From the NCBI GenBank assembly GCA_050246995.1, contig JBFWVA010000013.1, positions 30,023-94,022 of the forward strand: a stretch of DNA of 64,000 nt. Direction: 5' to 3'. Position 1 is the first letter of the stretch; the number at the start of each line of letters is the position of its first letter. A program made the translations under genes and the position numbers. Below the pieces are notes generated by a model. That model was not told where the DNA came from. It saw only the letters and a list, made by a program, of their open reading frames with translations, and did no database searches. The stretch is from SHVO01 sp050246995 (GTDB taxonomy: Bacteria > Pseudomonadota > Alphaproteobacteria > Rhodospirillales > Rhodospirillaceae). Shown here piece by piece: positions 35,205 through 45,387 of the stretch.

Positions 35205-35921
35205 ATGGACCAGCCTTTACCGTCCTCCCCCGCCCTCGCCCGGCCCTTTCTGGGTCCCGTGGAGTTGCGAATTTCCGACGCCCCCGTGGCCTATCCGGAC
35301 GCGGTCGCCTTCATGGAAGAACGCATCGCGGCCATCCGGGCGGGGACCGCCTCCGAGTGCGTCTGGTTTCTAGAGCATCCGTCCCTCTATACCGCCGGTA
35401 CCAGCGCTAAGACCGCGGATCTGCTCGCACCCAATCGGTTCCCAGTTTTTCCGACCGGGCGCGGCGGCGAATACACCTATCACGGCCCGGGTCAGCGCGT
35501 AGTTTACGTGATGCTCGATCTCAATCGCCCAAATTGGAGTGGTGGCGGCACGGACGTGCGCCGCTTTGTCCATAATCTTGAGGAGTGGCTCATCCGCACC
35601 CTCGCGCGCCTCGGCGTCACCGGCGAGCGGCGCGAGGGACGTATTGGTATTTGGGTCAACCGCGGCATCCGCGAAGATAAGGTGGCGGCGCTGGGCATTC
35701 GCGTGCGCCACTGGATCACCTTCCATGGGATAGCGCTCAACGTCGCGCCGAACCTCGAGCACTTCTCCGGCATCGTGCCCTGCGGAATATCGGCATACGG
35801 CGTAACCTCGCTGCGCGATCTTGGGCGCACGACAACCATGGCCGAAGCCGACGCCGCGCTGCGCGCGGCGTTCACGGACGTTTTTGGCGTCGACCTCACG
35901 CTTGCACGCGGCGCGGGCTGA
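35205..35921 (+). CDS. lipB: Octanoyltransferase LipB
   Basis: A 238-residue enzyme that moves octanoate from acyl-carrier protein to lipoyl domains, the first step of lipoate biosynthesis. 'FLEHPSLYTAGTSA', 'PTGRGGEYTYHGPGQRVVYV' (the RGG-x-x-T-x-HGPGQ signature), the Lys of 'DKVAALGIRVRHWITFHGIA' and the catalytic Cys of 'IVPCGISAYGVTSL' are all present. ATG 35205 puts the domain at the usual distance from the N-terminus; a GTG at 35112 would add 31 residues unlike other LipB proteins. No LipA gene is nearby. Confidence 0.94.
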   Translation: MDQPLPSSPALARPFLGPVELRISDAPVAYPDAVAFMEERIAAIRAGTASECVWFLEHPSLYTAGTSAKTADLLAPNRFPVFPTGRGGEYTYHGPGQRVVYVMLDLNRPNWSGGGTDVRRFVHNLEEWLIRTLARLGVTGERREGRIGIWVNRGIREDKVAALGIRVRHWITFHGIALNVAPNLEHFSGIVPCGISAYGVTSLRDLGRTTTMAEADAALRAAFTDVFGVDLTLARGAG

Positions 35922-36020
35922 GCCCAGCGAAACATCAACCGCATCCTCGACGTTGAATCCACCGCGTGCTCCGCAAGGAAGCGCTAGGCGGTAAAGAAAA
36001 ACAACAAAGAGGAGAGCCAT

Positions 36021-36512
36021 ATGAAATCCCGCATCATTGCGTCGGCTGTTTTGGCGGCGACCGTCTTTGCCGCCAGCGCCGCGAGCGCGCGGCCCGGTTA
36101 TCTGATCAATAACTTCAACATCTTCACCGGCCCCGGTCACGACTATGAACGGCGTGTCCGCGTGCCGGAAAACGCGCGCGTCGAAGTACACAGCTGCGTT
36201 TCGACGTATGAGTGGTGCCAGGTGACATGGCGGGGTGTGCGCGGCTGGATGGACGGCAACGGTATTGAATTGCGCGTCGCCGGCCGCATGGTGTCGCTGC
36301 ATGACTTCGGTCCGCGAACCGGTGTTCCCGTCGTGGCATCGCGGTACGATGACGACGAGGATGACGACCGTTATGACCGTCCCTCACGCCGCGAATGGGA
36401 CGATCAGGACTTTGACCGTGACGGCGTGCCGAACGCGTTGGATCGCGACCGCGACGGCGACGGCGTTCCGAACGACGACGATCGTTATCCGGGTGACCCC
36501 CGCCGCGACTAA
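36021..36512 (+). CDS. Exported SH3-like protein with Asp-rich, calcium-type repeats
   Basis: A 163-residue protein: signal peptide ('AVLAATVFAASAASA'), a bacterial SH3-like domain (about 25-100; 'VEVHSCVSTYEWCQVTWRGV' and RGWMDGNGIEL) and a very acidic tail. The tail contains 'DFDRDGVPNALDRDRDGDGV' and 'PNDDDRYPGDP', matching thrombospondin type-3-like calcium-binding repeats. Two Cys are spaced for a disulfide (CVSTYEWC). SH3_3 proteins often bind cell-wall peptides, so an envelope role is likely. It has its own terminator directly after. Confidence 0.8.
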   Translation: MKSRIIASAVLAATVFAASAASARPGYLINNFNIFTGPGHDYERRVRVPENARVEVHSCVSTYEWCQVTWRGVRGWMDGNGIELRVAGRMVSLHDFGPRTGVPVVASRYDDDEDDDRYDRPSRREWDDQDFDRDGVPNALDRDRDGDGVPNDDDRYPGDPRRD

Positions 36513-36531
36513 CTACCCCCGCTTTGTAGAC

Positions 36532-36575
36532 ACCGCGCCGATAGCCGTTCAGGCTGATCGGCGCGGTTTTGTTTT
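36532..36575 (+). terminator. Intrinsic terminator just upstream of the CBS-protein gene
   Basis: Long stem ACCGCGCCGAT (36532-36542) with ATCGGCGCGGT (36557-36567) and an inner AGCC/GGCT extension, followed by TTTGTTTTG. The next ATG is only 15 bases after the T-run. Confidence 0.88.
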
Positions 36576-36590
36576 GACAGGAGACACCTG

Positions 36591-37031
36591 ATGCAAGTCA
36601 GCGATCTCATGACCCGTGTGGTCGAAATGATTGCTCCCACCGATTCCATTCAAGAAGCGGCGCGCAAGATGGCGGACGAGGATTTTGGCGTTCTGCCCGT
36701 GGCCGAGTTCGACCGATTGGTCGGCGTCGTCACGGACCGGGACATTGTGACCCGCGCCATCGCCTGGGGCCGCATGCCCGACAAGACAAGCGTCCGCGAT
36801 GTAATGTCGACCGATGTCGCCTACGTCTTCGAGGATGATTCCAGCGATGACGCCGCGCGAAAAATGGCCCTTCTTCAGGTCAAGCGGCTGCCCGTCCTCA
36901 ACGGCGAAAAACGCGTCGTCGGCATTCTTTCCCTCGGTGATATGGCCACCATGCGTCTCACCCGCGCCGAAGCAAGCGAGGCTTTAAGCGCGATCTCACG
37001 TCCGAACCAGAATACACACGCGCATATTTAA
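36591..37031 (+). CDS. CBS-domain pair protein
   Basis: A 146-residue protein consisting of two CBS motifs ('VSDLMTRVVEMIAPTDSIQE', 'FGVLPVAEFDRLVGVVTDRD', then 'DVMSTDVAYVFEDDSSDDAA' and 'RLPVLNGEKRVVGILSLGDM'). Such stand-alone Bateman modules bind adenine nucleotides and regulate partner enzymes or channels. It has a good AGGAG ribosome binding site but no room for a separate promoter after the preceding terminator. Its TAA stop shares the palindrome TTAA with the stop of the convergent acyP gene. Confidence 0.9.
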   Translation: MQVSDLMTRVVEMIAPTDSIQEAARKMADEDFGVLPVAEFDRLVGVVTDRDIVTRAIAWGRMPDKTSVRDVMSTDVAYVFEDDSSDDAARKMALLQVKRLPVLNGEKRVVGILSLGDMATMRLTRAEASEALSAISRPNQNTHAHI

Positions 37032-37330
37032 GGGTCGGCGGTCGGACGCTGCTGGAATCCGGAATAGGTCTCGGCGCTCTTGATCTCTTCTGAGTTCACT
37101 TGGGTCACGCGGGCAATCGGCGGGCCCGCATGGCACGCCGCGACCAGCGTCTCGATCGCTTCCCGCGCGCCTTGCGCCTCGCATTCGACTGTGCCGTCAT
37201 TGAGATTACGGACCCACCCGGTAAGACCGAGTTTCTTCGCTTTGTGTGCGGTCCAGGCGCGGTAACCCACGCCCTGGACGCGCCCGTAAATCCGCAGGCG
37301 AACCGTTTTGCGTTCCGGTTCCCCTGACAT
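37028..37330 (-). CDS. acyP: Acylphosphatase
   Basis: A 100-residue enzyme hydrolysing acyl phosphates such as carbamoyl or acetyl phosphate. 'LRIYGRVQGVGYRAWTAHKA' contains the catalytic Arg in GRVQGVGYR, and 'LTGWVRNLNDGTVECEAQGA' the conserved Asn in VRNLxDGxVE. It starts 3 bp after the pccA stop, on the same strand, so it may be the last gene of the pccB-pccA transcript. Confidence 0.93.
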   Translation of the reverse strand: MSGEPERKTVRLRIYGRVQGVGYRAWTAHKAKKLGLTGWVRNLNDGTVECEAQGAREAIETLVAACHAGPPIARVTQVNSEEIKSAETYSGFQQRPTADP

Positions 37331-37333
37331 GCC

Positions 37334-39337
37334 TCAGCCGAACTCCAGGATCATCTGATCGACCGCGAGCGAGGCGCCCGCCTTCTCGTGAATTTTTTTC
37401 ACGACCGCATCACGCTCGGCCTTGAGGACGTTCTCCATCTTCATCGCCTCGACGATGGCGAGTGTTTCACCGGCCTTAACTTCCTGGCCTTCTTTTACCG
37501 CGAGCGAGACGAGCAGCCCCGGCATGGGCGAGAGCAGGTACTTCGACAGATCAGGCGGCGGCTTGTTCGGCATCAGACGTGCGAGTTCGGCTTCACGCTG
37601 CGTGTAAACCATCACGTCGATCTGGCTGCCGGCATGGAACAACCGGTAGCCGATACCCTTACGGTCCACTTGGATCGTCACCGGCGCCTTGTCCACGACG
37701 GCCGTGAACAGCGGCTGGCCGGGGACCCAATCCGTGGTCACTTCAACGGCCTTCTTGCCTACCGTCACCGTGCCGCCCGCGCTGTCTGCGTCAGCCGCGA
37801 CCGTCACCGGCGTTTCGGTCGCCTTGCCGTCCGTCTTGGTCACGATGACCCAGGAGCGAGGCACTTTGCGGCCACGGCCCGGGATTTGACCTGAGATCCC
37901 CGCGCCGCGGCGGGCATAGGTGTTGTGCACCAGCGCGGCGACCGCCAGGAGTTTTGAAGGATCTTCCGCCGGAAGGTCTTTATCCGAGAAGCCTTGCGGA
38001 TACTCCTCGGCGATGAAGTTGGTGGAGAGATCGCCGCTCTCAAACTTCCTCTTGCCGAGCACCGAGGCGAGGAACGGAATGTTGTGCGAGACGCCGCGGA
38101 TATAATAGGCGTCGAGCGCCGCCCGCATATGCGCGGTCGCTTCCTTGCGGTCTTTGCCGTAGGAGCAGAGCTTCGCGATCATCGGGTCGTAAAAAACGCT
38201 GATCTCGCCGCCCTCGTACACACCTGTATCGACGCGCACGTTCGCGGTCTCTTTTGGCGCGATGTAACGCGTCAGGCGGCCTGTGGACGGCAGGAAGTTG
38301 CGGTACGGATCTTCCGCGTAAACGCGGGACTCAATCGCCCAGCCATTGATCTTCACGTCGCTTTGTTTGAAGGGAAGCTTCTCGTTGTAGGCCACCCGGA
38401 TCATGAGTTCGACGAGGTCGAGGCCGGTGATGAGCTCGGTGACGGGATGCTCGACCTGCAGGCGGGTGTTCATCTCCAGGAAGTAGAAGTTCCGCTTGGT
38501 GTCGACGATGAACTCGACCGTGCCGGCGCTGACGTAGTTCACAGCCTTGGCGAGGGCCACGGCCTGCTCGCCCATGGCTTTGCGCGTTTTCTCGTCCAGG
38601 AACGGGCTCGGCGCCTCTTCGATGACCTTCTGGTGGCGGCGCTGGATCGAACATTCGCGCTCGTTCAGGTACAGCGTGTTGCCATGGCGGTCCGCGATGA
38701 CCTGGATCTCGATGTGACGCGGCTGTTCGATGTACTTCTCGATGAACATGCGGTCATCGCCGAAGGACGACTTGGCTTCCGACTGCGAGCGCTCGAAGCC
38801 CTCCTGCACCTCGGACTCATTGCGCGCGATGCGCATGCCCTTCCCGCCGCCGCCGGCCGAGGCCTTGAGCATCACCGGGTAACCGATCTCGCCTGAGATC
38901 TTCTTGGCGTGCGCCACGTCCTTGATCACGCCAAGGAAGCCCGGGACGGTCGAGACGCCGGCCTTGTCGGCCAATTTCTTGGACTCGATCTTGTCGCCCA
39001 TCGCCTCGATGGCGTAGGCGTCGGGGCCGATGAAGATGATCTTCTCCTTGGCCAATGCTTCCTGGAACTTCTTGTTCTCGGACAGGAACCCGTAACCCGG
39101 GTGCACCGCCTCGGCGCCGGTATCCTTACAGGCTTGGACGATGCGCTCGATGACCAAGTAGCTCTTGGCGGTGGCGGACTCACCGATGTGCACGGCCTCG
39201 TCGGCCATGTCGACATGGAGCGCGTTACGGTCGGCATCGGAATAGACCGCGACGGTCTTGATGCCCATCTTCTTACAGGTCTTGATCACGCGGCAGGCGA
39301 TTTCACCGCGGTTCGCGATAAGGATCTTCTTGAACAT
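37334..39337 (-). CDS. pccA: Propionyl/acetyl-CoA carboxylase, biotin-containing alpha subunit
   Basis: A 667-residue subunit: biotin carboxylase domain (about 1-450; 'ILIANRGEIACRVIKTCKKM', ATP-grasp loop KASAGGGGKGMRI, 'EMNTRLQVEHPVTELITGLD'), a linker/BT domain and a C-terminal biotinyl domain with the biotinylation site EAMKMENVL close to the end. With PccB it converts propionyl-CoA to methylmalonyl-CoA. ATG 39337 follows TAAGGACTG; the longer frame to 39379 overlaps pccB. Gap to pccB is 11 bp. No biotin ligase or mutase gene is nearby. Confidence 0.94.
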   Translation of the reverse strand: MFKKILIANRGEIACRVIKTCKKMGIKTVAVYSDADRNALHVDMADEAVHIGESATAKSYLVIERIVQACKDTGAEAVHPGYGFLSENKKFQEALAKEKIIFIGPDAYAIEAMGDKIESKKLADKAGVSTVPGFLGVIKDVAHAKKISGEIGYPVMLKASAGGGGKGMRIARNESEVQEGFERSQSEAKSSFGDDRMFIEKYIEQPRHIEIQVIADRHGNTLYLNERECSIQRRHQKVIEEAPSPFLDEKTRKAMGEQAVALAKAVNYVSAGTVEFIVDTKRNFYFLEMNTRLQVEHPVTELITGLDLVELMIRVAYNEKLPFKQSDVKINGWAIESRVYAEDPYRNFLPSTGRLTRYIAPKETANVRVDTGVYEGGEISVFYDPMIAKLCSYGKDRKEATAHMRAALDAYYIRGVSHNIPFLASVLGKRKFESGDLSTNFIAEEYPQGFSDKDLPAEDPSKLLAVAALVHNTYARRGAGISGQIPGRGRKVPRSWVIVTKTDGKATETPVTVAADADSAGGTVTVGKKAVEVTTDWVPGQPLFTAVVDKAPVTIQVDRKGIGYRLFHAGSQIDVMVYTQREAELARLMPNKPPPDLSKYLLSPMPGLLVSLAVKEGQEVKAGETLAIVEAMKMENVLKAERDAVVKKIHEKAGASLAVDQMILEFG

Positions 39338-39348
39338 AGGGTCAGTCC

Positions 39349-40881
<1,533 letters not shown>

Positions 40882-41106
40882 GTGATGTCCGATTTTGGAA
40901 CGTTTCGAGGATGCCCGGCCCAGCAATGAAGATGCCGGAGACCTAAAAGCCATAGCATAGGAAGGCGCCGATTTTCACAAAAACTACGCGCAGAAACTGC
41001 TCATAAACCTCTGGATTTCAGCGAAAAAATTGCAAGAGATACGATTGACCGGCCGCTTGGCCCGACGGGCTGGCGAGCGCTGTCCCGCTCCCGTATAACC
41101 CGGGGC

Positions 41107-41721
41107 ATGACAGAACAATCGCCCGCCCCCACCCCCGCCAAGCCACCGGTCAATCAGCTTCTCAAATTCGTCCTCGAGATGGGCCCCCTGCTCGTGTTCT
41201 TCCTGGTGAACAGCCGGGCAGGCATCTTCGTTGGTACCGGCGCTTTCATGGCCGCCACGGTCGTCGCGCTTGGCGCGTCTTACATCTTGATGCGCACGAT
41301 CCCCGTGATGCCGCTGGTCACGGCCTTCTTCGTCCTCGTCTTCGGCGGCCTGACGATCTGGCTCGCGGACGATCTTTTCATCAAGCTTAAGCCAACGATC
41401 ATCAACTCGCTGTTCGCGGCGATCCTGCTCTTTGGGGTTTTGACCGGACGCCTCTTCATCAAGCTCGTGCTCGAGAGCGCGTTCAATCTCACCGATCGCG
41501 GTTGGCGGATCATCACGTGGGCGTGGATCGCCTTTTTCATTTTCCTCGCCGCGATCAACGAAATCGTCTGGCGCAATTTCTCGACCGACTTCTGGGTGAG
41601 CTTCAAAGTCTTTGGCGTAATGCCACTCACAATCGCGTTTAGTTTCGCGATGATTCCAATCATCCTGAAGCATCAATTGCCCGAAGCGGCGAAGACTGAC
41701 GAAAGGCTAGACAGTCAGTAA
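41107..41721 (+). CDS. yciB: Septation protein A / inner-membrane protein YciB (IspZ)
   Basis: A 204-residue membrane protein with five or six hydrophobic helices. 'NQLLKFVLEMGPLLVFFLVN' and 'DDLFIKLKPTIINSLFAAIL' are strongly conserved in YciB, as is 'LTDRGWRIITWAWIAFFIFL' followed by 'INEIVWRNFSTDFWVSFKVF'. YciB is linked to envelope integrity and division in enterobacteria; its biochemical role is unresolved. It stands alone between pccB (divergent) and a Lys-rich small gene. Confidence 0.94.
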   Translation: MTEQSPAPTPAKPPVNQLLKFVLEMGPLLVFFLVNSRAGIFVGTGAFMAATVVALGASYILMRTIPVMPLVTAFFVLVFGGLTIWLADDLFIKLKPTIINSLFAAILLFGVLTGRLFIKLVLESAFNLTDRGWRIITWAWIAFFIFLAAINEIVWRNFSTDFWVSFKVFGVMPLTIAFSFAMIPIILKHQLPEAAKTDERLDSQ

Positions 41722-41799
41722 CTTTCACTATTGAATGCCGCGCGCCGGGATTGTGATCGGGAGGTCCGGTTCCAATTTTTTGTTCACCGGAGACCCACC

Positions 41800-41979
41800 G
41801 TGACCGCCAAGAAAAAATCCGCGAAGAAAACTGAGACGAAGAAGGCCGCTCCGCGCGCTAAAGCGCCGGCGAAGAAGACCGCCGCTAAAGCCGCCGTCAA
41901 AACGAGCCTGAAAACAAAGGCGAAAACCAAGCCTACCGTGAAAATTGCACGCCCGGCCATGGCGCGTGGCCGCCGTTAA
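41800..41979 (+). CDS. Lys/Ala-rich histone H1-like small protein
   Basis: A 59-residue protein almost entirely of Lys, Ala, Thr, Pro and Arg, with repeated AKK/KTA units (TAKKKSAKKTETKKAAP, 'AKKTAAKAAVKTSLKTKAKT'), like the C-terminal tails of eukaryotic H1 and bacterial histone-like proteins. GTG 41800 is preferred because GGAGA precedes it; the longer frame from 41731 begins with unrelated sequence. Probably a disordered, DNA- or RNA-binding protein. Low-complexity coding makes short frames of this kind easy to over-call, but the ribosome binding site supports it. Confidence 0.6.
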   Translation: MTAKKKSAKKTETKKAAPRAKAPAKKTAAKAAVKTSLKTKAKTKPTVKIARPAMARGRR

Positions 41980-41986
41980 ACCGACA

Positions 41987-42736
41987 CTACGCCGAAAGGA
42001 CGAGATAGCGTTCGATCGCGTTTAGGTCGGCGGCTATACGCTGCCGGCGATGATGGGCGTCCGTATCCTCGCCCCACTTTTCGACCTGATACAGCTCGTC
42101 CAAAAAGGCCGCCGCGAAGCAATTCGCCGCGGTCACTTTTTTGTGAACGAGCGCGAAGGCGAGCGCGAGCGAATGGGTGAGTGAAGCCGTGGCCTGGAAG
42201 GCGTTGAGCTTCGCATCATTCAATCCCTCTAAAACTTTACGCATCTGGGATGCGGTCTCGGGTGCCTGCGTCGCGGGCATCAGACCTTCCGTGGCCGTTA
42301 GCGCGATGTCGTGTTCGCGCAAGAGCCAGTCGCTGATGGGCTGCCACGCCGCGCGCTGACGTTCGCGAAGGTCCGCCGGATGGCCCGCGCGATAACAAAT
42401 TGAATCCGCATCGACAAACGTCAGCAAGCTATCGATGACCGCTTCCCGCTGCGGGGCAATGCGATCTATCTCAGTCGCGAGCAGCCGTGTCAGGGGCATG
42501 GTTTCGGGATCCACGTGCGGATCCTGTGCGTCCCATTCCGCCGCGACGGCTTCTATTATGGCCCTAGCTTTTGACGCGAGCGGTTGACGCAAAGGCGTCA
42601 GTGCCGGTTTACCGTCGAGCAGAACCGCGAAAGCACCAGCAATGTCCGCCGCGAACGAGGCGTTCTTATAGACACGGCGCGGTTTGGGGGGCGCGGTCTC
42701 GCGCACCCGCATCTCCAGCGGTTTGTCTTTATCCAT
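41987..42736 (-). CDS. ATP12-family F1-ATPase assembly chaperone
   Basis: A 249-residue protein of the ATP12 family, present in mitochondria and Alphaproteobacteria, which guides F1 alpha-subunit assembly. Conserved stretches: 'VLLDGKPALTPLRQPLA', 'AEWDAQDPHVDPETMPLTRL', 'FVDADSICYRAGHPADLRER' and 'HSLALAFALVHKKVTAANC'. It is the last gene of the htrA-rarA-rluC-HAD-asmA-atp12 operon, 12 bp after asmA. It converges on the Lys-rich small gene with 7 bp between stops. Confidence 0.92.
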   Translation of the reverse strand: MDKDKPLEMRVRETAPPKPRRVYKNASFAADIAGAFAVLLDGKPALTPLRQPLASKARAIIEAVAAEWDAQDPHVDPETMPLTRLLATEIDRIAPQREAVIDSLLTFVDADSICYRAGHPADLRERQRAAWQPISDWLLREHDIALTATEGLMPATQAPETASQMRKVLEGLNDAKLNAFQATASLTHSLALAFALVHKKVTAANCFAAAFLDELYQVEKWGEDTDAHHRRQRIAADLNAIERYLVLSA

Positions 42737-42748
42737 GGGTAACTACTA

Positions 42749-44683
42749 TCAGCCTTTACGGTAAGCGCGCGCCCGCGCACATAGATCGCCGCTCGTCGAG
42801 GTCTCACCGGCTTGCGCCGTGTTACCCGACTTGGGCCCAATGCCGAACAACGCGCCGATGCCGCCAAGGCCGCTGCCGCCGCCTTTCGCGAGCGCCGCCC
42901 CCAGGCCCGCGACACCTTTCACGACACCGGCTTGATCGACGCCGACGCTCGGCGACGCCAGAGAGCCGGTGACCTTCACCGCCTGCGCAAGCTGATTGAG
43001 GCCGCCGGCGACGCCGCTCGCGCCCTGGGTGCGGACATTGAGGTCCAGACGCTCATTGCGCAGATCGATTTGCCCCGTCGAGCTGATCGACATCTTGTCC
43101 GTGACAAGCACCACGCTTTGATTGGACTGCGCGATGCCGTCCGCGATTTGGAAGTTCGCCACGCCGCAGCGCGCGACCGTGTACGGATCCTTGTTCGCGA
43201 AAGGATTGGCCATGTTGAGGACTTGGAGAATGACACCCGCCCCCGGCACGTTCAGCGCATCGTTGCGGATGCGGCTCTCGCCCATGCCCGCGATCAGAGA
43301 TCCGTCCAACGAGGCCATGACGTCGCGCATGGAATCGCCGGCCCCGCGCACATCAAGCGCGAGGTCGATCGGGCCTTGGGTGATTACGTCCCCTTTCTTG
43401 AAGGTCTTCGCGAGCCCCTCGGCCGTGAAGTCCTTGCCTTGCACCTTCAGCGCAACAGTCTTGCCGCTGGCATTGAGTCCGACATCGGCCGAAACAGTGC
43501 CGCCCGCCACCGCGAGCGTCACCGGCGCCGCCGTCAGCCGCCCTTGGGCCGCCTTGAGCGGAACGGAAATGTCGGTGAGTTCCACGCCGCTGGCGTTGAT
43601 CAACTTGCCGATCTTGAGGGTCACGTCCGTATCGGCGGCACTCAGACCATCCCAGGGCAAAGGGTCAGCGGAGAAAAGGCGGCCATCGGTATTCGCAGGA
43701 GCTTTACCACCGAATTTTGAAACGTCGATTTCAGGGATCACGATCGTACCCTTGGCGAAAGGCCGGCCCTTCACCATCTCAACCGTGACATCCGAGCTCG
43801 CGGTCAATCCGTAGCCCGTCACTTCGAGTTTCGCCGGAAAGGCCTTGTTCATCGCGACCAGGACGGCGATAGGCGCGAGCGTCCCGTTGGCGGTCAAGTT
43901 TTCGCCGGACATCTTGCCGGCGAAGTTCACCTTGCCGTCCTCGGTCACACTCAATCCACTGACCGCGAGATCGAGCGGCGTCCCCTTGCTCTTATAATTA
44001 AGTGTGGCGTCAGCGACGTTCAGCGAGGTGATGCCGAGGTCGGCGATCTTCCCCTTGGCCTTCATGTCGAGCGCGCCGACCGATAGCTTGCCGGCGGACT
44101 GACCATCCTTGAACACAGCTTCAGCTGTTTGCGCGGCAAAAGATGAGATATTCATGTCTTGGAGAGCGCCGTCGATATTGACGGCAATCGCCTTCGCCGT
44201 GACGTCGGCCGAACGGCCTGTCTGCGCGTCACGATATCCAAGCTTCAAGCCGTTGACGGAGACGTCACTAACGTTCAGAGGTGTCGAGGAGCCTTCGGAA
44301 GCCACGTCGAACACCCAGTTACCCCGTCCCTGCTTGTCGATCTCCAGGAGGATGTCGGGGTTCTCGGCCGTGATCCCGGTGAGGTTGATGTTTCCGAACA
44401 ACAATGGAATGAGCTGGGTGTGGACTTCGACACGCGGCAGGATGACCATCTCCGGACGGCTGCCCCAGGACGCATTAGCGAGCTTTACATCCTTCAGCAC
44501 AATGGCCGGGGCCAACGATACAGCCAGGTCGATATCGCCGATGGTGACGTTGCGCCCCGTTGCGGCTTTCGCTTGGCTCTCGATGGTCCCTTTGTATTGA
44601 TCGACATTGAAGGTCATCAGGACCGCGATGATCCCCACGACGATGACGGCTACAACGATAGCGGCGACCTTGAGAATTTTCAT
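42749..44683 (-). CDS. AsmA-family protein
   Basis: A 644-residue protein with one N-terminal membrane anchor ('VAAIVVAVIVVGIIAVLMTF'), followed by 'NVDQYKGTIESQAKAATGRN', the start of the AsmA domain, and a long periplasmic beta-rich region ending 'GLGGIGALFGIGPKSG'. AsmA-like proteins are bridge-type lipid-transfer candidates that influence outer-membrane phospholipid balance. The start has AGGAG 7 bases upstream and overlaps the HAD gene by ATGA. The Gly-rich tail with Cys near the end (GDLCARARAYRKG) is a family feature of alphaproteobacterial members. Confidence 0.9.
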   Translation of the reverse strand: MKILKVAAIVVAVIVVGIIAVLMTFNVDQYKGTIESQAKAATGRNVTIGDIDLAVSLAPAIVLKDVKLANASWGSRPEMVILPRVEVHTQLIPLLFGNINLTGITAENPDILLEIDKQGRGNWVFDVASEGSSTPLNVSDVSVNGLKLGYRDAQTGRSADVTAKAIAVNIDGALQDMNISSFAAQTAEAVFKDGQSAGKLSVGALDMKAKGKIADLGITSLNVADATLNYKSKGTPLDLAVSGLSVTEDGKVNFAGKMSGENLTANGTLAPIAVLVAMNKAFPAKLEVTGYGLTASSDVTVEMVKGRPFAKGTIVIPEIDVSKFGGKAPANTDGRLFSADPLPWDGLSAADTDVTLKIGKLINASGVELTDISVPLKAAQGRLTAAPVTLAVAGGTVSADVGLNASGKTVALKVQGKDFTAEGLAKTFKKGDVITQGPIDLALDVRGAGDSMRDVMASLDGSLIAGMGESRIRNDALNVPGAGVILQVLNMANPFANKDPYTVARCGVANFQIADGIAQSNQSVVLVTDKMSISSTGQIDLRNERLDLNVRTQGASGVAGGLNQLAQAVKVTGSLASPSVGVDQAGVVKGVAGLGAALAKGGGSGLGGIGALFGIGPKSGNTAQAGETSTSGDLCARARAYRKG

Positions 44684-45387
44684 CGCGTACTCCTGGCCAA
44701 ATCAGGCGACGAGACGGGTGTGGTCAAAGTAGAGATAGCGTGCATGAGATCGCTCAGGCGATCAACCAGGAGGTGCGCGCCGGCGGCGTGCAACTCTGTC
44801 GCCGGATGATTACCCCACGCCACCCCAAGCGCCGAGACACCGGCCGCGCGCGCCATGAGGATGTCGTAACTGGTATCGCCGATCATGACCGTATGGGCGG
44901 GCGCCGCGCCTGTCTCCGCCATCGCCCTGTAGATCATCTCCGGATGCGGCTTGCCTGGCGCATGCTCGGGCGTCTGGATGGTCACGAAACGCTGCGTGAG
45001 CCCGTGACGTTCCAACACATGGCGCACGCCGCGCATCGCTTTGCCCGTCGCGATGCCCAACAGCACGCCTTGCGCGTCGAGCGCATCGAGAACTTCGTGC
45101 GCACCCTCGAAGAGAGGTTCGTTGAAATCCGGTTCAGTGCGAAACCGATTGAAACAGTCGCGGTAATGCTGATCCAGCTCCAGCAACCGAGGATGTTCGA
45201 GTTTAGGAAACAAGCGCCCCAAAGCCTCGGTAAGCGAAAGTCCGATCACAAGCGGGATCTCGTGGAGCGCGGGCGGATCGAGTTTCATGCAGGCCGCCGC
45301 CTCGTGCACCGCGCGCACGATATTCGCCGTACTGTCGACAATGGTGCCGTCGAGGTCGAAGATCGCGAGGCGCAGCGGCGCACTCAT
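44680..45387 (-). CDS. HAD-IA hydrolase, phosphoglycolate-phosphatase-like
   Basis: A 235-residue phosphatase. The nucleophile motif I is 'LAIFDLDGTIVDSTANIV' (D-x-D), motif II/III includes the Thr-Gly in 'GVLLGIATGKAMRGVRHVLE' and the Lys of 'HAPGKPHPEMIYRA', and motif IV is 'HTVMIGDTSYDILMARAAGV'. A helical cap sits between. Physiological substrate unknown; the position between rluC and asmA is conserved in Alphaproteobacteria. It overlaps both neighbours by 4 bp. Confidence 0.92.
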   Translation of the reverse strand: MSAPLRLAIFDLDGTIVDSTANIVRAVHEAAACMKLDPPALHEIPLVIGLSLTEALGRLFPKLEHPRLLELDQHYRDCFNRFRTEPDFNEPLFEGAHEVLDALDAQGVLLGIATGKAMRGVRHVLERHGLTQRFVTIQTPEHAPGKPHPEMIYRAMAETGAAPAHTVMIGDTSYDILMARAAGVSALGVAWGNHPATELHAAGAHLLVDRLSDLMHAISTLTTPVSSPDLARSTR

